Of a DNA stretch of 13,229 nucleotides, positions 6,580 to 13,223 are shown piece after piece (position 1 is the stretch's first letter; each line of letters starts with the position of its first letter). The DNA is from Palsa-892 sp035556215. Its GTDB lineage: Bacteria > Pseudomonadota > Alphaproteobacteria > Rhizobiales > Xanthobacteraceae. The stretch spans positions 1-13,229 of the forward strand of contig DATMFI010000031.1 in the NCBI GenBank assembly GCA_035556215.1, in the 5' to 3' direction. Position numbers and translations under genes: made by a program. The notes beneath the pieces are model-generated. The model made no database searches. It saw only the letters and a program-made list of their open reading frames with translations, and was not told the DNA's origin.

Positions 6580-7083
6580 TTACGCAGCCGCTGGCTTGAA
6601 CGTCAGCGCGAGGCCATTCATGCAGTAGCGCAGGCCGGTCGGCTTCGGCCCGTCGTTGAAGACATGGCCGAGATGCCCGCCGCAGCGGCGGCAGTTCACG
6701 GCGTCGCGCACCATGCCGAAGCTGCCGTCGCGCTCGAGGACGATGGCGTTCTCGAGCGGCGCATAGAAGCTCGGCCAGCCGGTGCCGCTCTCGAATTTGG
6801 TTTCGGAGGAGTAGAGGTCAAGGTCACAGCCCGCGCAGGCGAAGATGCCCTTGCGGTGCTCGTCGTTGAGCGGGCTCGAGAACGGGCGCTCGGTTCCGGC
6901 CTGCCGGAGCACCTTGTACTGGGCAGGCGAGAGGCGCTTCTTCCATTCGTCGTCGGAGTAATTGATCTCGTAGGTGTGGGCGGACGAGGCGGCGATGGCG
7001 CGGAGCGAGGTGCCGGCGAGGAGGCCCAATCCGGCAAGGCTTTGCAGGGCCAGACGGCGGGTCATGGGGCGGCGTGTAATCAT
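6580..7083 (-). CDS. msrB: Exported peptide-methionine (R)-S-oxide reductase MsrB, without resolving Cys
   Basis: MsrB reduces the R epimer of methionine sulfoxide in proteins. The 167-residue protein shows the zinc cysteines FACAGC (Cys 83, 86) and CRRC (Cys 131, 134), the motif GGHLGHVFNDGP (135-146) and the catalytic Cys 154 in LRYCMNG. In many MsrB enzymes the resolving Cys sits in the SGCGWPSF motif; here it reads SGTGWPSF (Thr 101), so this is a one-Cys type. The N-terminus MTRRLALQSLAGLGLLAG has a twin-arginine-like motif before a hydrophobic stretch, with a likely AxA cleavage site near residue 31, which suggests export by the Tat route. ATG 7083 is favoured by AGGAG at 6-nt spacing; the internal Met 7 is an alternative. 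It is the first gene of the operon, with dipZ 41 nt downstream. Confidence 0.94.
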   Translation of the reverse strand: MITRRPMTRRLALQSLAGLGLLAGTSLRAIAASSAHTYEINYSDDEWKKRLSPAQYKVLRQAGTERPFSSPLNDEHRKGIFACAGCDLDLYSSETKFESGTGWPSFYAPLENAIVLERDGSFGMVRDAVNCRRCGGHLGHVFNDGPKPTGLRYCMNGLALTFKPAAA

Positions 7084-7086
7084 GGC

Positions 7087-7125
7087 GTTCTCCTGGCTAG
7101 TTCTCCTGGCTAGTTCTCCCGGCTA
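7087..7125. repeat. Three 13-nt tandem repeats carrying the msrB Shine-Dalgarno sequence
   Basis: The plus-strand unit GTTCTCCTGGCTA occurs at 7087-7099 and 7100-7112, with a one-mismatch copy at 7113-7125 and a decayed trace beyond. On the minus strand each unit contains a purine-rich GGGAG or AGGAG core. Only the copy nearest the start is at working distance (6 nt) from the msrB ATG. The array forms the msrB leader just before the start codon. Confidence 0.8.
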
Positions 7126-7331
7126 TTTTCCCGGTTCATTTTTCCAGTTTGGCGTGGTCGTTTGGCATTCGGGGACATAGCGGCAGCTATGATTCTTGTA
7201 CGAGCCCTGGAATGGCAATGGAAATCACTTCCCTTTGAGGGATTTGCGAGCAAACCGCCGGATTTTGTGTGCTCGCGTTGACTTCATCCCGGCCCTCCGC
7301 TTTGTAACGCGCGAAAGACGCGCCGAATCCC

Positions 7332-10082
7332 ATGTTAGAGAAACACTACCAGCCGAACGAAATCGAAGACCGCATCTACAAGGCCTGGCTGGACGCCGGC
7401 GCCTTCGACAGCGGCCGCCCCGAGCGCAAGGACGCCGAGCCGTATTGCATCGTCATCCCGCCGCCGAACGTGACGGGCTCGCTGCATATGGGCCATGCCC
7501 TGAACAATACGCTGCAGGATATTCTCTGCCGCTTCGAGCGCATGCGCGGCAAGGACGTGCTCTGGCAGGTCGGCACCGACCACGCCGGGATCGCGACCCA
7601 GATGGTCGTCGAGCGCCAGCTGATGGAAAAGCAGCAGCACCGCCGCGAGCTGGGCCGCGAGAAATTTCTCGAGCGCGTCTGGGAATGGAAGGCGGAGTCG
7701 GGCGGCACCATCATCAAGCAGCTGAAGCGGCTCGGCGCGTCATGCGACTGGCGGCGCGAGCGCTTCACCATGGACGACGGCCTCTCGAAAGCCGTGCTCG
7801 AAGTCTTCGTCACGCTGCACAAGGAAGGTCTCATCTACCGCGACAAGCGGCTGGTGAACTGGGATCCGAAATTGCTCACCGCGATTTCGGATTTGGAAGT
7901 GCAGCAGGTCGAAGTGAAGGGCCACTTGTGGCACCTGCGCTATCCGCTGGAAGGCAAGACCTTCAACCCGGAAGACCCGTCCACGTTCATCGTCGTTGCG
8001 ACGACGCGGCCCGAGACGATGCTGGGCGACACGGGCGTTGCTGTTCATCCGGACGACGAGCGCTACAAGCATCTCGTCGGCAAGAATGTGATTTTGCCGC
8101 TGGTCGGCCGAAAAATTCCGATCGTCGCCGACGAATATTCCGATCCCGAGAAGGGCTCGGGCGCGGTGAAGATCACGCCCGCGCACGACTTCAACGATTT
8201 CGAGGTCGGCAAGCGCCACAACCTCGCACAGATCAATGTGCTGAGCGAAGACGCGCGCATTGCCGTTGATGCGAACGAAGCATTCCTCGCCGGTACCGGC
8301 GGCCCCGATATGCCGGCCGTGCTCGACCTGCATGGCAAGGATCGTTTCGCCGCGCGCAAGATCATCGTCGAGATGTTCGAAGCGAGGGGCATGCTCGAAA
8401 AGATCGAGCCGAACGTCCACATGGTGCCGCACGGCGACCGCTCCGGCGTCGTGCTCGAGCCGCGTCTCACCGACCAGTGGTATGTCGATGCGAAAAAGCT
8501 CGCGGTCGATGCGCTCGCGGCGGTGAAGAATGGAAAAACGGTTTTTGTCCCGAAGAACTGGGAGAAGACCTATTTCGATTGGCTCGAGAACATCCAGCCG
8601 TGGTGCGTCTCGCGCCAGCTGTGGTGGGGCCATCAGATTCCGGCGTGGTACGCGCCCGATGGCGAAATCTTCGTCGAGCGTTCGGAAGACGAGGCGAAAG
8701 CCGCCGCAAAAAAGCATTTCGGCCGCGATGTCGAATTGAAACGCGACGAGGACGTCCTCGACACCTGGTTCTCGTCGGCGCTGTGGCCGTTCTCGACGCT
8801 GGGCTGGCCGGACAAGACCAAAGAACTCGAGCGCTATTACCCGACGCAGGTGTTAGTTACCGGCTTCGACATCATCTTCTTCTGGGTCGCCCGCATGATG
8901 ATGATGGGTCTGCACTTTATGCAAAAGGAGCGGCCTGCCGCTCCGTTGGAAAAAGTGATCCCGTTTCACACGGTCTATATCCACGCGCTGGTGCGCGACG
9001 AGCGCGGCGCCAAGATGTCGAAATCGAAGGGCAACGTCATCGACCCGCTGCACCTGATCGACGAATACGGCGCCGACGCGCTGCGCTTCACGTTAGCTGC
9101 GATGGCGGCGCAAGGCCGCGACATCAAGCTCGCGACGAGCCGCGTCGAAGGCTATCGCAACTTCGCGACCAAGCTCTGGAACGCCGCGCGTTTCGCCGAG
9201 ATGAACGGCGCGCAGCGCGTCGCCTTCGATCCGAAATCGGCGAAGGACACGCTGAACCGGTGGATTCTGGGCGAGGCCGCCGCGGCGGCAAAGGAAGTCA
9301 CCGCCGCCATCGAGGCCTATAAATTCAATGATGCGGCGAACGCCGTCTATCGCTTCGTCTGGAGCGTGTTCTGCGATTGGTACGTGGAGCTTGCCAAGCC
9401 CGTGCTCACCGGCGCCGACGGCGCGGCCAAAGACGAGACGCGCGCGACCGCCGCTTTCGTGCTCGATCAAATCCTCAAGCTCCTTCACCCGTTCATGCCG
9501 TTCCTGACGGAAGAGCTTTGGGGGCTTACGGGGCAGGTTGGCCCCAAGCGCGAAAATCTGCTCGCGCTGTCTTCCTGGCCGCAACTCGAAGGGCTGGAAA
9601 ACCCGCAAGCCGAGGCTGAAATCGGCTGGCTCGTGGATCTCATCTCCGCCGTTCGCTCGGTGCGCTCGGAAATGAATGTCCCGGCCGCTCAACAGGTGCC
9701 GCTCGTGCTCGTCGCCTCGAAGGAAACGCGCGAGCGCGCCGCCCGCTGGGGCGATGCTTTGAAGCGCCTCGCGCGGCTTTCGGAAATCACCTTTGCCGAT
9801 GCGCCGCCGCAGGGTTCGGTGCAGCTTCTCGTGCGCGGCGAGGTCGCCGCGATGCCGCTCAAGGGCGTCGTTGATCTTGCCGCCGAACAGGCGCGGCTCA
9901 AGAAGGAGCTGGCCAAGGTCGATGCCGACATCGAGCGTGTCGACAAGAAGCTCGCCAATCCGAAATTCGTCGAGAACGCCGACGAGGAAGTCGTCGAAGG
10001 CGAGCGCGAGAAGCGCGAGGAAGCGATGAGCCGCCGCGCCAAATTTCTCGAAGCGCTGGAGCGCCTGAAAGGCGCGGCGTGA
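7332..10082 (+). CDS. valS: Valine--tRNA ligase
   Basis: This cytoplasmic class I synthetase of 916 residues charges tRNA-Val. The HIGH motif is PPPNVTGSLHMGH (residues 43-55) and the KMSKS motif begins at Lys 561 (KMSKSKGN). The editing domain that removes mischarged threonine is recognised by TTRPETMLGDTGVAVHPDD. WWGHQIPAWY and the anticodon-binding region follow, and the protein ends in the ValRS coiled-coil arm (LKKELAKVDADIERVDKKL and following, about 855-905). Length is normal for bacterial ValRS. The start MLEKHYQPNEIEDRIY fits the family although no strong ribosome binding site precedes it. A possible promoter is TTGACT (7278-7283) with TGTAAC (7303-7308), at a long 19-nt spacing. It is divergent from msrB across a 248-nt gap. 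Confidence 0.98.
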   Translation: MLEKHYQPNEIEDRIYKAWLDAGAFDSGRPERKDAEPYCIVIPPPNVTGSLHMGHALNNTLQDILCRFERMRGKDVLWQVGTDHAGIATQMVVERQLMEKQQHRRELGREKFLERVWEWKAESGGTIIKQLKRLGASCDWRRERFTMDDGLSKAVLEVFVTLHKEGLIYRDKRLVNWDPKLLTAISDLEVQQVEVKGHLWHLRYPLEGKTFNPEDPSTFIVVATTRPETMLGDTGVAVHPDDERYKHLVGKNVILPLVGRKIPIVADEYSDPEKGSGAVKITPAHDFNDFEVGKRHNLAQINVLSEDARIAVDANEAFLAGTGGPDMPAVLDLHGKDRFAARKIIVEMFEARGMLEKIEPNVHMVPHGDRSGVVLEPRLTDQWYVDAKKLAVDALAAVKNGKTVFVPKNWEKTYFDWLENIQPWCVSRQLWWGHQIPAWYAPDGEIFVERSEDEAKAAAKKHFGRDVELKRDEDVLDTWFSSALWPFSTLGWPDKTKELERYYPTQVLVTGFDIIFFWVARMMMMGLHFMQKERPAAPLEKVIPFHTVYIHALVRDERGAKMSKSKGNVIDPLHLIDEYGADALRFTLAAMAAQGRDIKLATSRVEGYRNFATKLWNAARFAEMNGAQRVAFDPKSAKDTLNRWILGEAAAAAKEVTAAIEAYKFNDAANAVYRFVWSVFCDWYVELAKPVLTGADGAAKDETRATAAFVLDQILKLLHPFMPFLTEELWGLTGQVGPKRENLLALSSWPQLEGLENPQAEAEIGWLVDLISAVRSVRSEMNVPAAQQVPLVLVASKETRERAARWGDALKRLARLSEITFADAPPQGSVQLLVRGEVAAMPLKGVVDLAAEQARLKKELAKVDADIERVDKKLANPKFVENADEEVVEGEREKREEAMSRRAKFLEALERLKGAA

Positions 10083-10087
10083 AAACG

Positions 10088-10128
10088 CGCGCCCGAGAGG
10101 CGCGGCAGAAACGGCTCGCGACAGAGCC
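10088..10128 (+). other. Two tandem hairpins after valS
   Basis: CGCGCC (10088-10093) pairs with GGCGCG (10099-10104) around CGAGA, and GGCTC (10113-10117) pairs with GAGCC (10124-10128) around GCGACA. Neither has a T run. They occupy most of the 66-nt gap between valS and the next gene, and could attenuate or process a shared transcript. Confidence 0.4.
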
Positions 10129-10148
10129 ATAGAGGCCAAAGGAAAATC

Positions 10149-10886
10149 ATGCGTGGAATTATCTTGGCGATCGCGCCGGACGGCAGCTACGGGCAAATCT
10201 CGGCGGAGGACGGCCAGCGCTACAGCTACTGGACGAGCGAGATCAGGAACGGCCAGGCTCAGGTCGGCGATCACGTCGATTTCCAGATGTATGGTGACCA
10301 GCCGGTCGATATTTTCCTGATGGCCGAAACGGTGCCGGCGCCCGCGCCGCGCCCCAACGGCCGCCCGGCGATGCGGCCGCGCGTTGTCGGGCCGCAGCAG
10401 AACGCCGTGCGGCAGTCATCGCAGCGAAATGCCGCGTCCGATTTCATGGCGTCGCTGCCGCCGCTCGATTACTGGATCAGGCTTTTCACGTCTCCGAACG
10501 GCCGCATCTCGCGCCGCGAATTCTGGCTCTATGGCGTGCTGCCGCTCGTCGTTGTCAGCATTCTGCTCGGCTGGATTCCGCTCATCAATATTCTGGTGAC
10601 GCTCGCGTGCTTCTGGGGCTCGATCTGCATCGGCTTCAAGCGCTTCCACGATTGCGGCTATCCCGGCTGGTGGTGCCTCGTGAATATCGTGCCGGCATTC
10701 GCCGCATCGATACTCGCGACCATCGCGATTTTCTCCGGCGGCGGCTTGCTGTTGACGGCGGCATGGGTTCTTTCGCTCGCCAGTCTTGCCGTTTTCCTCG
10801 CCCAGCTCGTGATGGTATATTTGCGCGCCGGGCAGCCGGGCGATAACCGCTACGGCCCCGATCCGCTGGCCCATCCATCGTTCTGA
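10149..10886 (+). CDS. Cold-shock-like domain fused to a DUF805 membrane domain
   Basis: This 245-residue protein joins two domains. Residues 1-60 resemble a cold-shock/OB-fold domain (MRGIILAIAPDGSYGQI, RYSYWTSEI, VGDHVDF), but the RNA-binding motifs are eroded: RNP1 reads GSYGQI instead of KGFGFI, and RNP2 is lost. A Pro/Arg/Asn-rich linker (62-100) follows. Residues 105-240 are a DUF805 domain with GRISRREFW (118-126), about four membrane helices (128-155, 175-195, 198-224), the mid motif KRFHDCGYPGWW (164-175) and the closing GDNRYGPDP (231-239). DUF805 proteins are inner-membrane proteins of unknown function. AAAGGA lies just upstream of the ATG. It is 66 nt after valS on the same strand and 30 nt before the MFS gene, possibly one transcript. 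A specific function cannot be assigned. Confidence 0.85.
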   Translation: MRGIILAIAPDGSYGQISAEDGQRYSYWTSEIRNGQAQVGDHVDFQMYGDQPVDIFLMAETVPAPAPRPNGRPAMRPRVVGPQQNAVRQSSQRNAASDFMASLPPLDYWIRLFTSPNGRISRREFWLYGVLPLVVVSILLGWIPLINILVTLACFWGSICIGFKRFHDCGYPGWWCLVNIVPAFAASILATIAIFSGGGLLLTAAWVLSLASLAVFLAQLVMVYLRAGQPGDNRYGPDPLAHPSF

Positions 10887-10916
10887 CGGAAATCATATTT
10901 TGACTGGATACGGCTG

Positions 10917-12062
10917 GTGAGAGCGCTTCTTCTTCTGTGGCTGGCGGGCACCGGCCTGCGCGTCACCATTCTCGCGGTGCCGCCGATCCTGGCGCTGATC
11001 ATCCTCGATCTGAATCTTTCCGGCACCGAGGTCGGCATCCTGAACGGGATTCCGGTCGCGCTGTTCGCGCTCGCCGCGGTGCCGGGCTCGCTGTTGATCG
11101 CGCGCGTCGGCGCCGTGCCTGCGCTCATCATCGGGCTATTGATCACCGCGGCCGGCTCCGCGCTGCGCGGCTTCTCCTACGATACGGCGGTGCTCTACGG
11201 TGCGACGGCGCTGATGGGGGCAGGGGTCGCCTTCATGCAGCCGGCACTGCCGCCGACGGTGCGCCAGTGGGCGCCGGACAATATCGGCTTTGCGACAGCC
11301 TTCTACACCAACGGTCTTCTCGTCGCGGAAATCATGCCGGTCGTTTTCGTGGGTGTTGTACTCGCGATGCTCGGCGGAAGCTGGCGCGCCAATCTCGTGT
11401 TCTGGTCGTTGCCGGTCGCGCTCGTCGCGCTCGCGATTTTCCTGTTCCAGCCCGGAGGCAAGAGCGCGCCGGTCGTGCGTCCGCGCCGCTGGATGCCCGA
11501 CTGGCGCGATCCGTTGCTGTGGAAGCTCGGCCTCGTAATGGCGGGCTCGAACGAATTCTATTTTTGCTCGAATGCCTTTCTGCCGGGCTTCCTGCTGCAA
11601 ACCGGCCGGCCCGAGATGATCACGCCGTCATTGGCCGCGCTCAATATCGGGCAATTGCCGGCGTCGTTCCTGCTGCTTGCAGTCGCAAGGCGCTGGGAGC
11701 GCAAGCGCTGGCCGCTCGTGCTGTCCGGAGCGATGGCGCTCACGAGCGTGCCGGCTATTCTGCTGGTGTCGAGCGCGTGGGGCGTTGTCGCCGCGTCGGC
11801 GATGATCGGCTTTTCCTGCGCCATCGTGCTGACGCTCTCGCTGGCGCTGCCGGCCTTGCTCGTTGCGCCCGACGATGTACCGCGCATCTCGGCCGGCATG
11901 TTCACCATAGGTTATGGCGTCGCGATGCTGGTGTCGCTGGCTTCCGGCATGGCGTGGGACATCACGGGCAAGGCCGCTTTCGCCTTCCTGCCGATCGCCA
12001 TCATGGTGCTGCCAATGACCGTCCTGCCGCTCTTCACCGATTATTCGAAGCGGCGCGCCTGA
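10917..12062 (+). CDS. MFS transporter, CynX/NimT-like
   Basis: This 381-residue inner-membrane protein has about 11-12 hydrophobic segments and the pattern of the CynX-type major facilitator subgroup. LRVTILAVPPILALIILDLNLS is followed by EVGILNGIPVALFALAAVPGSLLIARVG (helix 2 with the loop 2-3 motif), then QPALPPTVRQWAPDNIG. A central hydrophilic loop (about 183-200) separates the halves. Known members carry cyanate or small organic anions; the substrate here cannot be read from sequence. The start is GTG, with only a weak GGAT upstream; the next in-frame ATG would remove three helices, so GTG is favoured. It is in the same frame as the preceding gene, separated by one TGA and 30 nt. It ends directly against the end of mpg on the other strand, with no spacer. 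Confidence 0.88.
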   Translation: MRALLLLWLAGTGLRVTILAVPPILALIILDLNLSGTEVGILNGIPVALFALAAVPGSLLIARVGAVPALIIGLLITAAGSALRGFSYDTAVLYGATALMGAGVAFMQPALPPTVRQWAPDNIGFATAFYTNGLLVAEIMPVVFVGVVLAMLGGSWRANLVFWSLPVALVALAIFLFQPGGKSAPVVRPRRWMPDWRDPLLWKLGLVMAGSNEFYFCSNAFLPGFLLQTGRPEMITPSLAALNIGQLPASFLLLAVARRWERKRWPLVLSGAMALTSVPAILLVSSAWGVVAASAMIGFSCAIVLTLSLALPALLVAPDDVPRISAGMFTIGYGVAMLVSLASGMAWDITGKAAFAFLPIAIMVLPMTVLPLFTDYSKRRA

Positions 12063-12644
12063 TCAGCCTGCCCGCGTCTTGAACGGCTTGCTGACGAACT
12101 TCGAGCCTTTGAGGCCGTAGCGCCACGGCTTCTCGACCGCCTTGCTGATGCCGATGCGCGGGCCGCGCACGACCTTCACGTCTTCCGCGCGCGCAAACAG
12201 CTCGAACGGCTTTTGATCGAGCGCGAGCGCGTTATGCGCGCGCGTGATGCCGAGCGCCTGACAGACATTGCCGGGCCCCGCGCATAGCCGCCGCTCGTCG
12301 TCGGTGCCGCGGCGCTTCTTCATCGCGCGCAAACCATGCGTCGGCTGTAGCGCGCGGATCAGCACGGCGGCGGCGCAGCCGTCCGCCTCGCAGACGAAAT
12401 TCATGCACCAGTGAATGCCGTAGGAACGATAGACGTAGAGATAGCCCGGAGGCCCGAACATCACGGCATTGCGTTCGGTGCGGCCGATATAGGAATGCGC
12501 CGCGGGCTCCGTGTGATGGTAGGCCTCCACCTCGGTGATGATGCCGCCAGCGCCATTGACGAGGAGCGTCGCGCCGATCAGTTCGGGCGCCACCTTCAGC
12601 ACGCTGCGGTCGAAAAAATTCTGATGAAGACGTCGCGGCGGCAT
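12063..12644 (-). CDS. mpg: DNA-3-methyladenine glycosylase (AAG/MPG family)
   Basis: This 193-residue base-excision repair enzyme removes alkylated purines from DNA. Motifs include FFDRSVLKVAPELIGATLL, the catalytic ITEVEAYHHTEPAAHS with general base Glu 40 and base-stacking Tyr 42, the MFGPPGYLYVYRSYGIHWCMNFVC core, and the C-terminal GPRIGISKAVEKPWRYGLKGSKFVS. Length is normal for the bacterial family. The ATG at 12644 was chosen because homologues begin just before the FFDR motif. A GTG start at 12695 would add 17 residues that do not look conserved and would leave 12 nt to the divergent DUF3309 start. Neither start has a good ribosome binding site. The stop codon abuts the stop of the MFS gene. 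Confidence 0.92.
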   Translation of the reverse strand: MPPRRLHQNFFDRSVLKVAPELIGATLLVNGAGGIITEVEAYHHTEPAAHSYIGRTERNAVMFGPPGYLYVYRSYGIHWCMNFVCEADGCAAAVLIRALQPTHGLRAMKKRRGTDDERRLCAGPGNVCQALGITRAHNALALDQKPFELFARAEDVKVVRGPRIGISKAVEKPWRYGLKGSKFVSKPFKTRAG

Positions 12645-12658
12645 TTGCAAAACGGGCA

Positions 12659-12683
12659 GGAACTTTCGGCGGGTCAGCGTGTT
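12659..12683 (+). promoter_or_regulatory. Candidate EcfG (general stress sigma) promoter for the DUF3309 gene
   Basis: GGAAC (12659-12663) is followed after 17 nt by GTT (12681-12683). The alphaproteobacterial general stress sigma factor EcfG recognises GGAAC-N16/17-CGTT. Here the -35 is perfect and the -10 reads TGTT, one base off. The predicted start near 12690 would lie 18 nt before the DUF3309 ATG, leaving just enough room for its GGAGG. Small membrane proteins of this sort are often stress genes, so the match is plausible but unproven. Confidence 0.4.
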
Positions 12684-12707
12684 ATCGGCGCACACTGGAG
12701 GCTTACC

Positions 12708-12872
12708 ATGTCATTGGGCACAATTCTTCTCATCATTTTGGTGATCGCATTGCTCGGCGGCTTCAGCGGGGTCGGCGGCGGGCCGTTCTACGGCACGGGT
12801 TATTACGGCGGCGGCGGTATCGGATTGATCCTCGTCATCGTCCTGATCCTGGTGCTGCTCGGAAAACTCTAG
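12708..12872 (+). CDS. DUF3309 family small membrane protein
   Basis: This 54-residue protein is built as a hydrophobic helix (MSLGTILLIILVIALLGG), a Gly/Tyr-rich turn (residues 19-36, FSGVGGGPFYGTGYYGGG), and a second helix (IGLILVIVLILVLLGKL). That layout is characteristic of DUF3309, a family common in rhizobia with unknown function, expected in the inner membrane. A strong TGGAGG (12696-12701) lies 6 nt before the ATG at 12708. The frame is open far upstream, but the conserved MSLGTIL start and this ribosome binding site fix the beginning. A well-formed terminator follows the stop by 17 nt, so it is probably a monocistronic gene. Confidence 0.9.
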   Translation: MSLGTILLIILVIALLGGFSGVGGGPFYGTGYYGGGGIGLILVIVLILVLLGKL

Positions 12873-12889
12873 ATCGAATTCCTCCTACT

Positions 12890-12917
12890 GGCCCCGCTCC
12901 CGGCGGGGCCTTTTTTT
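12890..12917 (+). terminator. Intrinsic terminator after the DUF3309 gene
   Basis: GGCCCCGC (12890-12897) pairs perfectly with GCGGGGCC (12903-12910) around a TCCCG loop, and seven T residues follow (12911-12917). This 8-bp GC-rich stem with a T run is the only textbook intrinsic terminator in the window. Confidence 0.93.
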
Positions 12918-12967
12918 GCCCGAAACTAAATTCCTAAGGTTTTTGCGCGAAAAAAATGTTACAAAGC

Positions 12968-12976
12968 TTATCCACA
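12968..12976 (+). promoter_or_regulatory. Consensus DnaA box (single)
   Basis: TTATCCACA is a perfect match to the canonical DnaA box. It lies in an AT-richer stretch (12918-12976) after the terminator and ahead of the hairpin-rich region. No second box was seen nearby, so an origin is unlikely. DnaA acting as a transcription regulator of the next gene is possible, and chance is also possible. Confidence 0.35.
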
Positions 12977-13043
12977 CTCGTCCGGGCGGGGTTATGTTGC
13001 GCACGTCCTTTCTCACGAGGGGCGTCTCCGGAGGCGTCTTGAG

Positions 13044-13187
13044 ATGCGGGAGAGGAACGGTGGCCGCGGAAGTGCCGCAACACTTCAGCGGCGGCCCAAG
13101 CTGCGTGTTCCCGGCGAAGATGGCTCTTCGCCACGGACGCCGGTGACATCGACCTGGGGACTCATCCGGGCCGTCAGTCGATGTTGA
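13044..13187 (+). CDS. Possible 47-codon leader ORF (doubtful)
   Basis: An ATG at 13044 with GGAGG (13030-13034) nine bases upstream opens a 47-codon frame that ends TWGLIRAVSRC. The predicted peptide is basic, with many Arg, Gly and Pro, and resembles no family I know. The frame runs through three stable hairpins, so it may simply be an open frame across a structured RNA. If translated, it could act as a leader peptide for whatever gene lies beyond the window. Confidence 0.18.
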   Translation: MRERNGGRGSAATLQRRPKLRVPGEDGSSPRTPVTSTWGLIRAVSRC

Positions 13188-13223
13188 GCGTCGAAAGCGG
13201 TGGTTAGCAAAGTAACACCACCG
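13054..13223 (+). ncRNA. Candidate structured RNA or long 5' leader, family not recognised
   Basis: Stems follow one another and nest sensibly. GGAAC (13054-13058) pairs with GTTCC (13107-13111) and encloses GGCC (13062-13065)/GGCC (13093-13096) and GAAGTG (13069-13074)/CACTTC (13081-13086). Next is a perfect 8-bp GGCGAAGA (13113-13120)/TCTTCGCC (13125-13132) with a TGGC loop. ACATCGAC (13146-13153) then pairs with GTCGATGT (13177-13184). Finally CGGTG-GTTA (13198-13206) pairs with TAAC-CACCG (13213-13223) with a two-base bulge. The strand is not certain, because hairpins read on both; plus is preferred because the preceding terminator and gene are plus. It does not match RNase P, tmRNA, SRP, 6S or cobalamin riboswitch signatures that I know. 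The downstream gene is outside the window. Confidence 0.35.

Noticed and set aside
9093..10274. Minus-strand open frame of 393 codons opposite the valS end
   Set aside because: It overlaps the conserved ValRS anticodon-binding and coiled-coil regions and shows no recognisable domain.
10884..10919. Possible stop-codon readthrough joining the DUF805 fusion and the MFS transporter, which share a frame
   Set aside because: Both proteins are complete at their ends (the DUF805 closing motif is present before the TGA) and the 30-nt gap has no recoding signal. A shared frame occurs by chance one time in three.
10937..12082. Second plus-strand frame of 381 codons overlapping the MFS gene
   Set aside because: The product is Arg/His/Ala-rich with no membrane pattern. 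The other frame gives a clean MFS protein with CynX-type motifs.
13140..13200. Hammerhead ribozyme-like pieces (GATGAG on minus, CGAAA on plus)
   Set aside because: The CUGAUGA core is not intact and the elements fall on opposite strands, so no catalytic core can form.
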